DNA from: Paraburkholderia acidisoli
GTDB lineage: Bacteria; Pseudomonadota; Gammaproteobacteria; Burkholderiales; Burkholderiaceae
Assembly (NCBI RefSeq): GCF_009789675.1
Contig: NZ_CP046914.1
Coordinates: 1,302,001-1,366,000 of the forward strand
DNA: 64,000 bases
Direction of reading: 5' to 3'
The notes beneath the pieces are model-generated. The model was not told where the DNA came from. It ran no database searches and saw nothing but the letters and a program-made list of their open reading frames with translations. Position 1 is the stretch's first letter; the number at the start of each line of letters is the position of its first letter. Below, one piece after another: positions 17,669 to 27,247 of the stretch. The translations under genes and the position numbers were made by a program.

Positions 17669-17694
17669 AACGCCCGCCATGAGCGGCGGGCGTT
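17669..17694 (-). terminator. terminator after ppnP
   Basis: AACGCCCGCC and GGCGGGCGTT form a perfect ten-pair stem with a six-base loop. On the minus strand it is followed by TTGTCTTTC, a weak T run. It lies 62 bp downstream of the ppnP stop and separates that gene from the ClC gene. Confidence 0.65.
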
Positions 17695-17755
17695 TGCAAT
17701 CGTTAGAGGCGGGGCGATGCGCGAAGCGAGACGCGCTATGCGGCGCGCCCGACGC

Positions 17756-18076
17756 TTACAGGTAGCTGCACACGTAGTCGAGCGTTTCGACCACGTCGAT
17801 GTCGAAGCGGCTGTTGCCCGGCACCGAGAACGAGTCGCCCGCGCCGTAGGTCTGCCATTCGTCGCTGCCCGCGAGGCGGATGCGGCACTGGCCGGCTTGC
17901 ACTTCCATGAGTTCCGGCGCGTCGGTGCCGAAGTTGAGCGTGCCGGGCAGGATCACGCCGAGCGTCTTGCGCGAGCCGTCGGCGAACAGCACGGTGTGCG
18001 AAACGCACTTGCCGTCGAAATAGACGTTGGCGCGTTTGATTACGGATACCTGATCGAATTGCGTTGCGGCCGTCAT
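17756..18076 (-). CDS. ppnP: pyrimidine/purine nucleoside phosphorylase (YaiE/DUF1255)
   Basis: The 106-residue cupin-type protein contains [31 protein letters not shown] and the family block [40 protein letters not shown]. Members phosphorolyse several nucleosides to base and ribose-1-phosphate. Length and motifs fit the family over their whole extent. ATG 18076 is preceded by AGGA at good distance; the frame extends upstream without homology. It lies 136 bp downstream of the encapsulin gene on the same strand and may be co-transcribed with it. Confidence 0.9.
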   Translation of the reverse strand: MTAATQFDQVSVIKRANVYFDGKCVSHTVLFADGSRKTLGVILPGTLNFGTDAPELMEVQAGQCRIRLAGSDEWQTYGAGDSFSVPGNSRFDIDVVETLDYVCSYL

Positions 18077-18212
18077 GGCGGTCTTCCTCTGCTCGTCGTG
18101 AATGAAATCGGTCGCGCCCGGCGGGTGCGGCACGCGGGGCGAGGTCGCCATGATACCGGCAGTGGCGGCCGTGCGCGCCATTTCCCCAAGGCGCGCACGG
18201 TTCCGCGCGAGC

Positions 18213-19013
18213 TTACTCCGCCTTCACCGCCACCGAAGCTTCCGAGGTCAGCAGCATGAACGTGAAGCTCTCCTGCAGATACAGCCGCACGCTGCGGTCG
18301 TCGTGCGACGCATAGCCGATCGACACGTCCTGGCCCAGATGGAACGCGAAGTCGCCGCCGCGCGTGCTCAGGATCGCGCCGCCGACGATGGCCGGCGCCC
18401 AGATGATCTCGCCGTTCACGAGGCGGCGGATGTGCTCGAGGATCGGGTAGCCCTGGTCGCTCGCCTCGCTCACGGCCGTGTAGGCGTCGGAGCCCAGCAG
18501 CACGGCGTACGGGCCGTCCACGCCTTGCAGGCGCAGTTGCTCGAGCGCCTTCGCGACCACCTCGGGGTAATCGGCGAGATTGGCGGGCAGCGGCAGGATC
18601 GGGTTCGACGTGCCTTCGCGGATGCCCGTGATCTGCGCGGCCGTGTAGCCGTCGAAGATCGCGCGGTCTTCCGCGAACGCGAGGCGCGTGGCCGCGTCCT
18701 TGGCCGGCTGCCAGTCGGAGTCTTCGGCACCGCGCTCGACGTCGTCGATGGCGTCGCGCGACAGCTCGAACGGCACGCGCAGTTCGACGATCGCCTTCAC
18801 TTCGCGCTGGCGCGCGCGGATGCCTTCGAGCGGCGCCTCGATGCCGTTCTGGTGGCCGGTGCCGATGGCGGCGAGCGCCGGGCCGCCCGGGCCTTCGACG
18901 TCCACGACGCGGCGGCCCGCGAGCGAGCGCTTGAAGGTGCGCGCGACTTCTTCTTCGATCTGCGACCACGCGGCCGTGGAAATGGGCGCCAGCTCGCGAT
19001 GGAGGTTATTCAT
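18213..19013 (-). CDS. type 1 encapsulin shell protein
   Basis: The 266-residue HK97-fold shell protein (linocin M18 family) starts [23 protein letters not shown] and contains [43 protein letters not shown], the [17 protein letters not shown] segment and [21 protein letters not shown], all family-conserved. About 60 copies usually form a 24-nm T=1 compartment around cargo. Its ATG (19011-19013) overlaps the stop of the upstream DyP peroxidase gene, so the two are translationally coupled. The peroxidase carries the cargo-loading peptide, fixing this as a DyP encapsulin. Confidence 0.95.
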   Translation of the reverse strand: MNNLHRELAPISTAAWSQIEEEVARTFKRSLAGRRVVDVEGPGGPALAAIGTGHQNGIEAPLEGIRARQREVKAIVELRVPFELSRDAIDDVERGAEDSDWQPAKDAATRLAFAEDRAIFDGYTAAQITGIREGTSNPILPLPANLADYPEVVAKALEQLRLQGVDGPYAVLLGSDAYTAVSEASDQGYPILEHIRRLVNGEIIWAPAIVGGAILSTRGGDFAFHLGQDVSIGYASHDDRSVRLYLQESFTFMLLTSEASVAVKAE

Positions 19014-20124
19014 ACCGGGGTGCTCCTTTGAGGGATCCGATGGCGAGCGAGCCGTCGGCGGACGGCGCGGCGGCAGGCTCGGTCGAGGTGGGTGTCTGGT
19101 TTTCGGATGCTGCGTCCGGCGAGGCGCCTGCGCCTTCCGCGCGCGGCACGTCGATCGTGGGTGTCGCGCCCGGCTGTTCTTCGGCGAGCGCTTCGAGCAG
19201 CGGCTGCGACGGCACGAAGAACAGGCCGCCCGTCACGGCGCGGCTGAAATCGAGCAGGCGGTCGTAGTTGCCCGGCGGATTGCCGACGAACATGTTCTCC
19301 AGCATCTGCTCGATGGGCTGCGGCGAGCGTGCGTAACCGATGAAATACGTGCCGAATTCGCCCGCGCCGGGCCGCCCGAACGGCATGTTGTCGCGCAGGA
19401 TCTTGATCTCGTTGCCGCTGGCGTCGTCGAGCGTGGTGAGCGAACTATGCGACCAGCTCGGCTTCACGGCTTCGTCGAGTTCGATGTCCTGCAGCTTGGT
19501 GCGGCCGATGATGTGTTCCTGCGCCTCCACCGGCAGCGCGTTCCAGCCTTTCATGTCGTGCAGGTATTTCTGCACGAGCACATAGCTGCCGCCGCAGAAC
19601 TCGGGATCTTCTTCGCCGATCACGGTGAAATGCACGGCTTCGTTGCCAACCGGGTTTTCCGTGCCGTCGACGAAACCGATCATCGCGCGCATGTCGAAGT
19701 TGCGGAAACCGTGCACCTCGTCCACGGTTTTGACCGCGCCGTCGAGGCGCGTCATCAATTGCGTGGCGAGTTCGAAGCAGAGGTCGGTTTGGTCGGCGCG
19801 AATGTGCAGAAGAATGTCGCCGGGCGTGGCGACCGCCTTGCGCTCGCCCGTGCCGAACTCGCGGAACGGGTGCAGCTCGGCGGGGCGCGGCTCGCCGAAC
19901 AGCTTGTCCCAGGCGTTGGCGGCAAAGCCCACCACGCACGAGAGATTGCCGGCGGGCACGCGCTTGCCGACAGCACGCACGAGATTGGCGACGTCGGCGC
20001 ACCAGGCGCGCACGGTGGCGCGGCTGGCGGCGTCTTCGTTGACGGTCACGACGATGAAGAACGCGTTGCGCGTGACGGCGCTGGAAACGGACTGCGGTTC
20101 CTGCGTGAGTGAGGCCGGCGTCAT
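19006..20124 (-). CDS. dye-decolorizing peroxidase, encapsulin cargo
   Basis: The 372-residue haem peroxidase has the DyP signature GFVDGTENP (150-158) with catalytic Asp153. The probable proximal His226 lies in KPSWSHSSLT and a distal-side Arg244 in KILRDNMPFG. After the catalytic domain, a Pro/Ala/Glu/Ser-rich linker (about 316-356) leads to DGSLAIGSLKG (357-367), which matches the known encapsulin targeting peptide of DyP cargo, then five residues APRYE. It uses H2O2 to oxidise dyes or other substrates; the native substrate is unknown. The linker's last codons overlap the encapsulin start, coupling cargo and shell production. ATG 20124 starts the conserved part. Confidence 0.95.
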   Translation of the reverse strand: MTPASLTQEPQSVSSAVTRNAFFIVVTVNEDAASRATVRAWCADVANLVRAVGKRVPAGNLSCVVGFAANAWDKLFGEPRPAELHPFREFGTGERKAVATPGDILLHIRADQTDLCFELATQLMTRLDGAVKTVDEVHGFRNFDMRAMIGFVDGTENPVGNEAVHFTVIGEEDPEFCGGSYVLVQKYLHDMKGWNALPVEAQEHIIGRTKLQDIELDEAVKPSWSHSSLTTLDDASGNEIKILRDNMPFGRPGAGEFGTYFIGYARSPQPIEQMLENMFVGNPPGNYDRLLDFSRAVTGGLFFVPSQPLLEALAEEQPGATPTIDVPRAEGAGASPDAASENQTPTSTEPAAAPSADGSLAIGSLKGAPRYE

Positions 20125-20304
20125 GGTGTGGGGTTTCGCTGTTTGAAGTCGTAGGCAGAATGCCGTCGCCGCGCGCCGCCGAACACGGCCCGAAGGCGCG
20201 CGAGCCCGCATAGTGTAGCCAAAGTCGCAAAAAAGGGCGCTTTCGTGGCGGGGCGCGCCAAATGCGGCCATAGTGGGCGTTCCGAGTCACGAAGGAGGCT
20301 GGCC

Positions 20305-20577
20305 ATGTGGGACCACACCGAGCACGAGGGCTTCGAGATCTGGGTGCTGGCGATTCCGGCGTTCGGACCGCGCTCGCCCGAGCCGCTGTTCCATTACAGC
20401 GGCTACATCTGCCGGCACGCCGCCGACGCCCATCTGGAAGGCAAAAGCGTGCGTTTCCACGACTTGATGCGCAACTATCCCGGTGAGGGCGCCGCGCTCG
20501 ACGCCGCCTACGCCGACGCGCGCAAACGCATCGACCGCTTCAACGCGACGGGAAGCTGGGCGGAATCGCAGCTGTAG
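20305..20577 (+). CDS. conserved hypothetical protein (90 aa)
   Basis: This soluble 90-residue protein begins MWDHTEHEGFEIWVLAIPAFGPRSPEPLFHYSGYI, then CRHAADAHLEGKSVRFHD, ending in a helical segment with AALDAAYADARKRIDRF. No known domain was recognised. GGAGG lies six bases before ATG 20305, so it is very probably expressed. It is divergent from the DyP-encapsulin operon across 180 bp. Whether it shares that operon's control is unknown. Confidence 0.7.
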   Translation: MWDHTEHEGFEIWVLAIPAFGPRSPEPLFHYSGYICRHAADAHLEGKSVRFHDLMRNYPGEGAALDAAYADARKRIDRFNATGSWAESQL

Positions 20578-20631
20578 CGCTCAGGGCGGATTTCGCCGAT
20601 GAACCCCGCCATGCCGTGACGCCGTGCCGCG

Positions 20632-20667
20632 CGTGTTCAGCGTATTCAGCGTATTCAGCGTATTCAG
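20632..20667. repeat. four tandem 9-bp repeats
   Basis: CGTGTTCAG is followed by three exact copies of CGTATTCAG. The array lies between the convergent 90-aa gene and the DedA fusion gene and overlaps the latter's stop codon. It looks like a slippage-prone microsatellite that could vary in copy number between strains. Confidence 0.85.
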
Positions 20668-22886
20668 CGCGCGGCCGGATTCGCCTGCACGATCAGCTTC
20701 ACGGGGCGCCCTTCGCAGCCCGTGTCGCCCGGCAGCGTGATGACGCGCCAGCCCGGCGGCGTGCCCGGCGCGGAGAGATGAGGCTCGCCGTGCGCGGGGT
20801 CGCTGGTTGCGGCGGCGCGGTCCGCGCTTTTGTCGGCGGCTTTGTCGGTGTAAGGGGTCACGACGTTGAACGGCCATGAAGCGCGCCGCAGGCGCTCGTG
20901 CACGAGCGAGCCCACCCACAGCGGCGTGGGCGCGGCGCCTTCCTTGTCCGGCGCGAGCGCGTAGTCGGTCGGCCAGAAGCGCAGCACGTCGCGGCGGCTG
21001 TCGCGCGTGACCGTCATGCCCGCGTGGCCCGTGGCGCTGGCGGCGCTCGCCAGCGGTGCCGCTTGATCGGCGCTACCTGCGCCACCCGCGCCGCCCGCGA
21101 CATCCGCGCCATCGCCATCGGCATCGTCCATGCGCGCCCGCGCGAACACCAGTGGCGAGGGCAGGCCGTTGTTCAGCTTGGGCAAGAGCGGCAGCATCAT
21201 CACGTCGACGTTGGGCGCGACCAGCGACAGCACGCTCTTGACCGACAACTGCGGGCCTTCGACCCAACCCGCGTCGCGCAGTGCGGCGCGTAGCGCGTCG
21301 GCGCTGGCGGCCCACTGGATCGTCATCGGTTCGCGGCGCTCGCCTTTCATGTCGAAGCGATAGCACGCGAGCGTGCGCCACAGCGAATCGCTCCACTGCA
21401 TCTGCGAGATCACGACGCTCGCGCGGGTACCGCTCGAGGCATTGGTCTGCGCCGCGGTCGTATCGCCGAGACTGCCCGCCGGCAGGGTCTGCGCGAGGCA
21501 TGCCGCCACCAGTACCGCGAGCGCGATCGCGGGCATGAACGTGCGCTGCGGCGGCCGCTCGGGGTAGCGCCACAGCGAGGTGAGTACGACGGCCGCGACC
21601 CAGATCGACGCGAAGGCCGCCCCGCCAATGGCGTCCGAGAACAGGAAGCGGTCGAAGTAAAGGCCCGCGAACGCGACCGCGACCACGATGGCGTTGCCGA
21701 CCGCCGCGACCATCACCGCTTCGAGCATGGTCGCGCGGCGCACCAGCAGGAACATCACGAAGCCGTAGACGATCACCATCGACGCCACGCGGTCGCTCGG
21801 GAACACGTAGGCCTCGATGGTCTGGTTGCCGGGCGCGGCGTGGTGGATCGCGAAACGCAGGATGACGATGAGCAGTTGCGAGACGCCCGCCGCGATGGCC
21901 CAGTACGCGATGGTGCGCCAGCGCCGCTCGAACGCCATCCACACGGCCACGGTCGCGACCAGCGCCGCGAGCGTCCAGCCGCTGCCGAGCGTTTCGACGC
22001 GCGCGAGTGCCGCGTCGGCCCAGGTCGAATGGATCGAATGCAGGAACTGCCGCACGGACTGGTCGAGCTGCACGAGCGGCGCGCCGCGCAACACGTTGTC
22101 GAGCACGTAGGAGAACACGGCGGCGCACACGGGCACGAGCCCGGTGATGACGAGGATCGCGCCGAGTGCCGGTTGGGCGGGATCGAGCAGGCGCGCGATA
22201 CGCCGCGCCGAGCGGCCCGGATGCTGCTTCGCCCAGGCGGCGGCGCGCAGGCGCGAGGCGCTGGCCCAGTTGTCGATATGCGCCAGCAGGATGCGTGAGA
22301 CATGCCAGATGAGCCAGCCCGCGAGCGCCACGATGGCGAGAATCAGGACGAGGCGGAACGAGACCGCGCCGGCCAGTTGTATCGACGCGCCGAACACCAC
22401 GCCCGGCACGATATGCGCGGGCGCCCACACGAGCGCCGACATCACGTTCATGACGAGAAAGCGCGTGGGCGTCATGCCCGCCATGCCCGCGACGATAGGC
22501 ACCACGGCGCGTAGCGGCGCGACGAAGCGCGCGAGAATCACGCTGCGCGCGCCGTGGCTCACGAAGTACGCCTGCGCGCGATCGAGAATCACGGGATGAC
22601 GGCTGAACGGCCAGATCTGCTTGAGCGAGTCGCGATAGCGGCGGCCGATCCAGAAACTCACGCCGTCGCCGGCCACCGCGCCGAGGATCGCCCAGAAGAA
22701 CAGCCAGCCGAGATTCAGCCCACCCGTGGCCGCGAACGCGCCTGCAATGAACATGGCCGTGCTGCCCGGCACGAAGGTGCCGACGAAGGCGAGCGACTCG
22801 AGGAACGCGGCGCACACGACGAAGGCGAGCGTCCACGCGGGATGCGTGCCGAGCAGGTGCAGCAGATGGTTGTAGGTATGCTCCAT
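20664..22886 (-). CDS. DedA / PAP2-like / LssY C-terminal fusion membrane protein
   Basis: The 740-residue protein has three parts. Residues 1-200 are a DedA domain, with VGTFVPGSTAMFIAGAFAA and the arginine motif ARFVAPLRAVVPIVAGMAG (119-137). Residues about 240-440 are a six-helix PAP2-like domain, and 500-735 an LssY_C-type soluble domain. DedA proteins act in membrane lipid scrambling and undecaprenyl-phosphate recycling; PAP2 proteins dephosphorylate lipids. Here the PAP2 catalytic residues look lost: PSDR (363-366) replaces PSGH, and Phe414 sits where the second histidine is expected. The phosphatase domain may therefore be inactive. ATG 22886 begins the first conserved helix. Confidence 0.87.
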   Translation of the reverse strand: MEHTYNHLLHLLGTHPAWTLAFVVCAAFLESLAFVGTFVPGSTAMFIAGAFAATGGLNLGWLFFWAILGAVAGDGVSFWIGRRYRDSLKQIWPFSRHPVILDRAQAYFVSHGARSVILARFVAPLRAVVPIVAGMAGMTPTRFLVMNVMSALVWAPAHIVPGVVFGASIQLAGAVSFRLVLILAIVALAGWLIWHVSRILLAHIDNWASASRLRAAAWAKQHPGRSARRIARLLDPAQPALGAILVITGLVPVCAAVFSYVLDNVLRGAPLVQLDQSVRQFLHSIHSTWADAALARVETLGSGWTLAALVATVAVWMAFERRWRTIAYWAIAAGVSQLLIVILRFAIHHAAPGNQTIEAYVFPSDRVASMVIVYGFVMFLLVRRATMLEAVMVAAVGNAIVVAVAFAGLYFDRFLFSDAIGGAAFASIWVAAVVLTSLWRYPERPPQRTFMPAIALAVLVAACLAQTLPAGSLGDTTAAQTNASSGTRASVVISQMQWSDSLWRTLACYRFDMKGERREPMTIQWAASADALRAALRDAGWVEGPQLSVKSVLSLVAPNVDVMMLPLLPKLNNGLPSPLVFARARMDDADGDGADVAGGAGGAGSADQAAPLASAASATGHAGMTVTRDSRRDVLRFWPTDYALAPDKEGAAPTPLWVGSLVHERLRRASWPFNVVTPYTDKAADKSADRAAATSDPAHGEPHLSAPGTPPGWRVITLPGDTGCEGRPVKLIVQANPAAR

Positions 22887-23082
22887 CGCGGGCGGGTTCG
22901 TTCGGACGCTCGCGCGCTGCGCGAGAGGCGGTCGGAGACGGATACGAACCGCGCGCTCGCGGGAAGCGGCGCGCGGCCTCAAGCGCAATATAACCGGGTG
23001 CGCCGAACCGCGTGCGGAGGGAGTCTTCGAGCGATGGGGCAAGTTGCCGCGTCGCGCGAACGGCGACGCGGCGGGCGGGCGA

Positions 23083-24015
23083 TTACAGCGAACCCGCGAG
23101 TTCCGGCACGACCGCGAACAGATCGCCCACGAGGCCGTAATCGGCCACGCTGAAGATCGGCGCTTCTTCGTCCTTGTTGATGGCAACGATGACCTTCGAG
23201 TCTTTCATGCCCGCGAGATGCTGGATGGCGCCCGAGATACCGACGGCCACATAAAGCTGCGGCGCGACGATCTTGCCCGTTTGGCCGACCTGGAAGTCGT
23301 TCGGCACGTAGCCCGCGTCCACGGCGGCACGCGAGGCGCCGAGGGCCGCGCCGAGTTTGTCGGCGAGCGGCTCCAGCACCTTCGTGTAGTTCTCGCCGCT
23401 GCCGAGGCCACGGCCACCCGAAACGATGATCTTCGCGCTCGTGAGTTCCGGGCGATCGAGCTTGGTGACTTCTCGGCTCACGAACTGCGAGAGACCACTG
23501 TCTGCGGCCGCTTCGATCTTTTCCACCGAGGCGCTGCCGCCTTCCGCCGCGACCGGGTCGAAGCCCGTTGCGCGAACCGTGATGACCTTGATCGGATCCG
23601 CCGATTGCACCGTGGCGATGGCGTTGCCCGCGTAGATCGGACGCTCGAACGTATCGGCGCTATCCACAGCGGTGATGTCGCTGATCTGCGCAACGTCGAG
23701 CTTCGCAGCGATGCGCGGCGCGACGTTTTTACCTGCGGCCGTAGCGGGCGCGAGGATGTGCGAGTAGTTCTTCGCGATGGCGAGCACCGTCGCTTCGACG
23801 TTTTCCGCGAGGCCTTGTTCGAGTTGCGGCGCATCGGCGAGCAGCACCTTCGCCACGCCTGCGATCTTCGCGGCGGCGTCGGCGGCGGCTTGCGCGTTGT
23901 GACCCGCGACCAGCACGTGGACGTCGCCACCGATCTTCTGTGCTGCTGCAACCGTGTTGAGCGTTGCAGCCTTGATCGACTGATTGTCGTGTTCAGCAAT
24001 AACCAGCGTTGTCAT
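23083..24015 (-). CDS. etfA: electron transfer flavoprotein alpha subunit
   Basis: The 310-residue subunit begins [24 protein letters not shown] and has the FAD-binding C-terminal domain with [31 protein letters not shown] and [17 protein letters not shown]. With EtfB it accepts electrons from acyl-CoA dehydrogenases and passes them to ETF-quinone oxidoreductase. It lies 13 bp after etfB. It is the last gene of a minus-strand run that includes two acyl-CoA dehydrogenases, its likely electron donors. Confidence 0.96.
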   Translation of the reverse strand: MTTLVIAEHDNQSIKAATLNTVAAAQKIGGDVHVLVAGHNAQAAADAAAKIAGVAKVLLADAPQLEQGLAENVEATVLAIAKNYSHILAPATAAGKNVAPRIAAKLDVAQISDITAVDSADTFERPIYAGNAIATVQSADPIKVITVRATGFDPVAAEGGSASVEKIEAAADSGLSQFVSREVTKLDRPELTSAKIIVSGGRGLGSGENYTKVLEPLADKLGAALGASRAAVDAGYVPNDFQVGQTGKIVAPQLYVAVGISGAIQHLAGMKDSKVIVAINKDEEAPIFSVADYGLVGDLFAVVPELAGSL

Positions 24016-24028
24016 TTTTCGGCTCCCC

Positions 24029-24778
24029 TTACAGCACCTTGGCTTCGGTCTTCAGCTTCTCGACCAGCGTCTTCACGTCCGGCACCTTCACGCCTGCGCT
24101 GCGCTTGGGCGGTTCGGCGACCTTGAGCGTCTTCAGACGCGGCGTGACATCCACGCCGAGGTCTTCGGGCTTGATCGTTTCGAGCGGCTTCTTCTTTGCC
24201 TTCATGATGTTCGGCAGCGTGACGTAGCGCGGCTCGTTCAGGCGCAGGTCCGTGGTCACGACAGCGGGCAGCGTCAAAGACAGCGTTTCCGCGCCGCCAT
24301 CGACTTCACGCGCGACCGTGGCCTTGCCATCGGCAACCGTCACTTTCGAGGCGAACGTCGCTTGCGGCAGATTCGCGAGCGCGGCGAGCATCTGGCCAGT
24401 CTGATTCGAATCGTCGTCGATGGCTTGTTTGCCGAGAATCACGAGCTGCGGTTGCTCTTTATCGACCAAAGCCTTCAGCAATTTAGCCACCGCCAACGGC
24501 TGCAAATCCTCGCTCGACTCCACGAGAATCGCACGGTCCGCGCCAATCGCGAGCGCCGTGCGCAGCGTTTCCTGCGCTTGCGTCACACCGCACGACACGG
24601 CGATCACTTCGGTCGCCACGCCCGCTTCCTTCAAACGCACCGCCTCTTCAACGGCGATCTCGTCGAACGGATTCATCGACATCTTCACGTTGGCGATATC
24701 CACACCCGTGCCATCCGACTTCACACGGACCTTCACGTTGTAATCAACTACGCGTTTAACCGGTACGAGAATCTTCAC
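24029..24778 (-). CDS. etfB: electron transfer flavoprotein beta subunit
   Basis: The 249-residue subunit begins [19 protein letters not shown] and carries [17 protein letters not shown], the [15 protein letters not shown] segment and [18 protein letters not shown], all hallmark ETF-beta motifs; it binds AMP and contacts the dehydrogenases. The start is GTG at 24778, with an excellent Shine-Dalgarno (AAGGAGG) upstream; the longer frame is not homologous. It is separated from the CoA-transferase gene by 47 bp, where a GGGATTCGA direct repeat occurs. Confidence 0.96.
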   Translation of the reverse strand: MKILVPVKRVVDYNVKVRVKSDGTGVDIANVKMSMNPFDEIAVEEAVRLKEAGVATEVIAVSCGVTQAQETLRTALAIGADRAILVESSEDLQPLAVAKLLKALVDKEQPQLVILGKQAIDDDSNQTGQMLAALANLPQATFASKVTVADGKATVAREVDGGAETLSLTLPAVVTTDLRLNEPRYVTLPNIMKAKKKPLETIKPEDLGVDVTPRLKTLKVAEPPKRSAGVKVPDVKTLVEKLKTEAKVL

Positions 24779-24825
24779 TGCCACTCCTCCTTGACTCATA
24801 GGGATTCGATGGGATTCGAATGGAC

Positions 24826-26040
24826 TCAAATAACGCCGTTGCGTCGTAAATCGGCCAGTTCCTGCGGCGAATAGCCGAGCACTTCCTGAAGCACGTCTTG
24901 CGTGCCCTCTCCGAGTTGCGGTGGCGCGTGGCGCACGGGCATGCGTTCGCCGTCGAAACGCCACGGCGGCGCAAGCACGGGCGTGCTGCCGCTCGCCGTA
25001 TGCGGGTGCGGTTGTTGCGTGACGAGACCCGCATCGGTGGCGCGCGGCGAAAGCAGCGCTTCGCGCAAGCCCGCGACTTCACCGCACGGAATGCCCGCTT
25101 GCGCGAGACGTTCGAGCAGCCACGCGCGCGAGCGGCTGCCCAGTTCGCGCGTGATCTCGGGCAGGAGCGTGGCGCGATGCTGCGAGCGCAGGATGTTGGT
25201 CGCGTAGCGCTCGTCGCTCGCGAGATCGGGGCGCTCGATCACTTCGCGGCAAAAGCGCTCGTACTGACTCGTATTGCCCACGGTGATGACGAGCGGGCCA
25301 TCGGCGGCGTCGAACACGCCATACGGCACGATCGACGGATGCGCGTTGCCGTAGCGCGGCGGATCTTCGCCCATCACGAGCGCTTCGAGCCCGTAGTAAG
25401 CGGTGATCATCAGGCCGCAATCGAACAGCGCCATTTCGATGTGACGCCCGCGCTGCGTGCGCTCGCGCTCGAACAGCGCGGCCAGCATGGCCTGCGCCGC
25501 ATACATGCCGGTGAACAGGTCGACGGCGGCCACGCCGAATTTCAGCGGCGGCCGGTTCGCTTCGCCGTTCAGCGCCATCAGGCCCGCCTCGCCCTGCACC
25601 ACGAGATCGTAGCCGGGGCGGCTCGCTTCGGGGCCGCTGCGGTCGTAGCCCGAAATCGAGCAATAGATGAGACGGTCGTTGTGCGCGCGCAGTTGCTCGT
25701 AACCGAGGCCGAGCTTTTCCGCGCCGCCGAACTTGAAGTTCTGCACGACCACGTCGCAGGTTTGGGCGAGGTCCTGCGCGATGCGCCGGCCCTCGGCGGT
25801 TTGCAGATCGAGCGTGACCGAGCGCTTGTTGCGGTTCACGCTGTTGAAGTACGCGGTTTCGGTCTTGCCGATACGTACGCCCCAGTCGCGCGTGTCGTCG
25901 CCGCGTTGCGGATGCTCGACCTTGATGACTTCCGCGCCGAGATCGCCGAGCACCATCGCGCTCCACGGTCCCGCGAGAATGCGCGAGAAGTCGAGCACAC
26001 GCACGCCCGCGAGGGGCAAGCGGTCAGGTTCGGTGGACAT
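24826..26040 (-). CDS. CaiB/BaiF family (class III) CoA-transferase
   Basis: The 404-residue family III CoA-transferase has the N-terminal [37 protein letters not shown] and [16 protein letters not shown]. The expected catalytic aspartate lies in the [20 protein letters not shown] region. Such enzymes move CoA between an acyl-CoA donor and a free acid. Its place at the end of the pimeloyl-CoA-like set suggests it activates the incoming dicarboxylate, using for example succinyl-CoA, in place of the ATP-dependent ligase of the classical pim operon. The substrate is inferred. Confidence 0.9.
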   Translation of the reverse strand: MSTEPDRLPLAGVRVLDFSRILAGPWSAMVLGDLGAEVIKVEHPQRGDDTRDWGVRIGKTETAYFNSVNRNKRSVTLDLQTAEGRRIAQDLAQTCDVVVQNFKFGGAEKLGLGYEQLRAHNDRLIYCSISGYDRSGPEASRPGYDLVVQGEAGLMALNGEANRPPLKFGVAAVDLFTGMYAAQAMLAALFERERTQRGRHIEMALFDCGLMITAYYGLEALVMGEDPPRYGNAHPSIVPYGVFDAADGPLVITVGNTSQYERFCREVIERPDLASDERYATNILRSQHRATLLPEITRELGSRSRAWLLERLAQAGIPCGEVAGLREALLSPRATDAGLVTQQPHPHTASGSTPVLAPPWRFDGERMPVRHAPPQLGEGTQDVLQEVLGYSPQELADLRRNGVI

Positions 26041-26100
26041 CGGAGGGCACTCCTTGTTCGTTGTGGACGCAACGGTATACGCCGCGCCCGTGGCGGTGGT

Positions 26101-27237
26101 TCAGGCCGCTTCGCGCCCGAACGCGATATAGCGCGCGAGATGATGATCCTCGTCGCCGAGTTGATGATCGATCATCACGAGGCGCTTCGCGTAATGCGCG
26201 AGCGGCAGTTCCCACGTCATGCCAATGCCGCCGTGCAGCTGGATCGCTTCCTCGGCCACGCGCGCGCCAATCCGCCCGATCGTGTACTTCGCCGCCGATA
26301 GCGCGCGTTCGCGTTGCGCGCGCGGCGCTTCGATAGCGGCCGCCGCGTTGATCACCGCCGAGCGCGCCTGCTCGATTTCGAGCAGCACGTCGGCCATGCG
26401 GTGTTGCAACGCCTGGAAGCTGCCGATCGGCACGCCGAACTGCTTGCGCGTGCGCAGATAGTCGAGCGTGAAGTCGCGCGCCACGTCCATCGCGCCGAGC
26501 GCTTCGGCCGCGAGCGCGAGCACGCCGTAACCGCGCGCGTGTTCGAGCGTGGCGAAGCCGCTGCCTTCGGTGCCTGCGAGCGCGTCCGCGTCGACTCGCA
26601 CGTTGTCGAACGTGACTTCCGCCGCGCGGCCGCCGTCGATTTTCGCGTAGCCGCGCACGTTCACGCCCGCCGCATCGCGCGGCACGACGAAGAGCGAAAT
26701 GCCCGCTTCGTCGAATGCCTCGCCCGAGGTGCGTGCCGAAACGAGCAGCACGTTGGCGTGTTCCGCCTGCTGCACGACGCCTTTCGCGCCGTTCAACACG
26801 TAGCCGCCGTCTTGCTGTTCGGCGCGCGTGCTCACGCGGGCGTCTTCGTAATGCGAGCCCGGTTCGTCGTGCGCGAGCGCCGCGACTTGCGAGCCGTCGA
26901 TGAACGAGGCGATGCGCGTGCGCTGTGCCGCGTTACCCGCGTGCGCGAGCGCGCGGCCGACGATCAGCGTGTCGAGAAACGGCTCGACGACGAGACCGCG
27001 CCCGAGCGCTTCGAACACCACGGCGATATCGAAACCCTGGCCGCCGAAGCCGCCGTCGGCTTCATCGAAGAGCGCGCCGATCACGCCCAGTTCGGCGAAT
27101 CGCTGCCACATATCGGCACTGAAGCCCGACGTGGAGCGCGCGATTGTATCGCGCGTGCTGAAACCGTACTGCTCCGCGATAAAGCGATTGAGCGTGTCCG
27201 CGAGCATGCGGCGATCTTCGGTATGCTGGAAATTCAT
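26101..27237 (-). CDS. pimD: acyl-CoA dehydrogenase, PimD-like small subunit
   Basis: The 378-residue protein begins MNFQHTEDRRMLADTLNRFIAEQYGF, typical of the pimeloyl-CoA dehydrogenase small subunit, and has HDEPGSHYEDARVSTRAEQ in the flavin domain. C-terminal motifs are AIQLHGGIGMTWELPLAHYAKR and DHQLGDEDHH. The GGSNE-type catalytic element seen in its neighbour is absent, suggesting it is the non-catalytic or less canonical half of a heteromeric enzyme. It lies 10 bp downstream of the large-subunit gene. Confidence 0.87.
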   Translation of the reverse strand: MNFQHTEDRRMLADTLNRFIAEQYGFSTRDTIARSTSGFSADMWQRFAELGVIGALFDEADGGFGGQGFDIAVVFEALGRGLVVEPFLDTLIVGRALAHAGNAAQRTRIASFIDGSQVAALAHDEPGSHYEDARVSTRAEQQDGGYVLNGAKGVVQQAEHANVLLVSARTSGEAFDEAGISLFVVPRDAAGVNVRGYAKIDGGRAAEVTFDNVRVDADALAGTEGSGFATLEHARGYGVLALAAEALGAMDVARDFTLDYLRTRKQFGVPIGSFQALQHRMADVLLEIEQARSAVINAAAAIEAPRAQRERALSAAKYTIGRIGARVAEEAIQLHGGIGMTWELPLAHYAKRLVMIDHQLGDEDHHLARYIAFGREAA

Positions 27238-27247
27238 CGCGCAATCC

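Noticed and set aside
17541-17699. ClC protein start at TTG 17699
   Set aside because: The leader is Arg/Pro-rich, non-homologous and overlaps the terminator hairpin of ppnP at 17669-17694.
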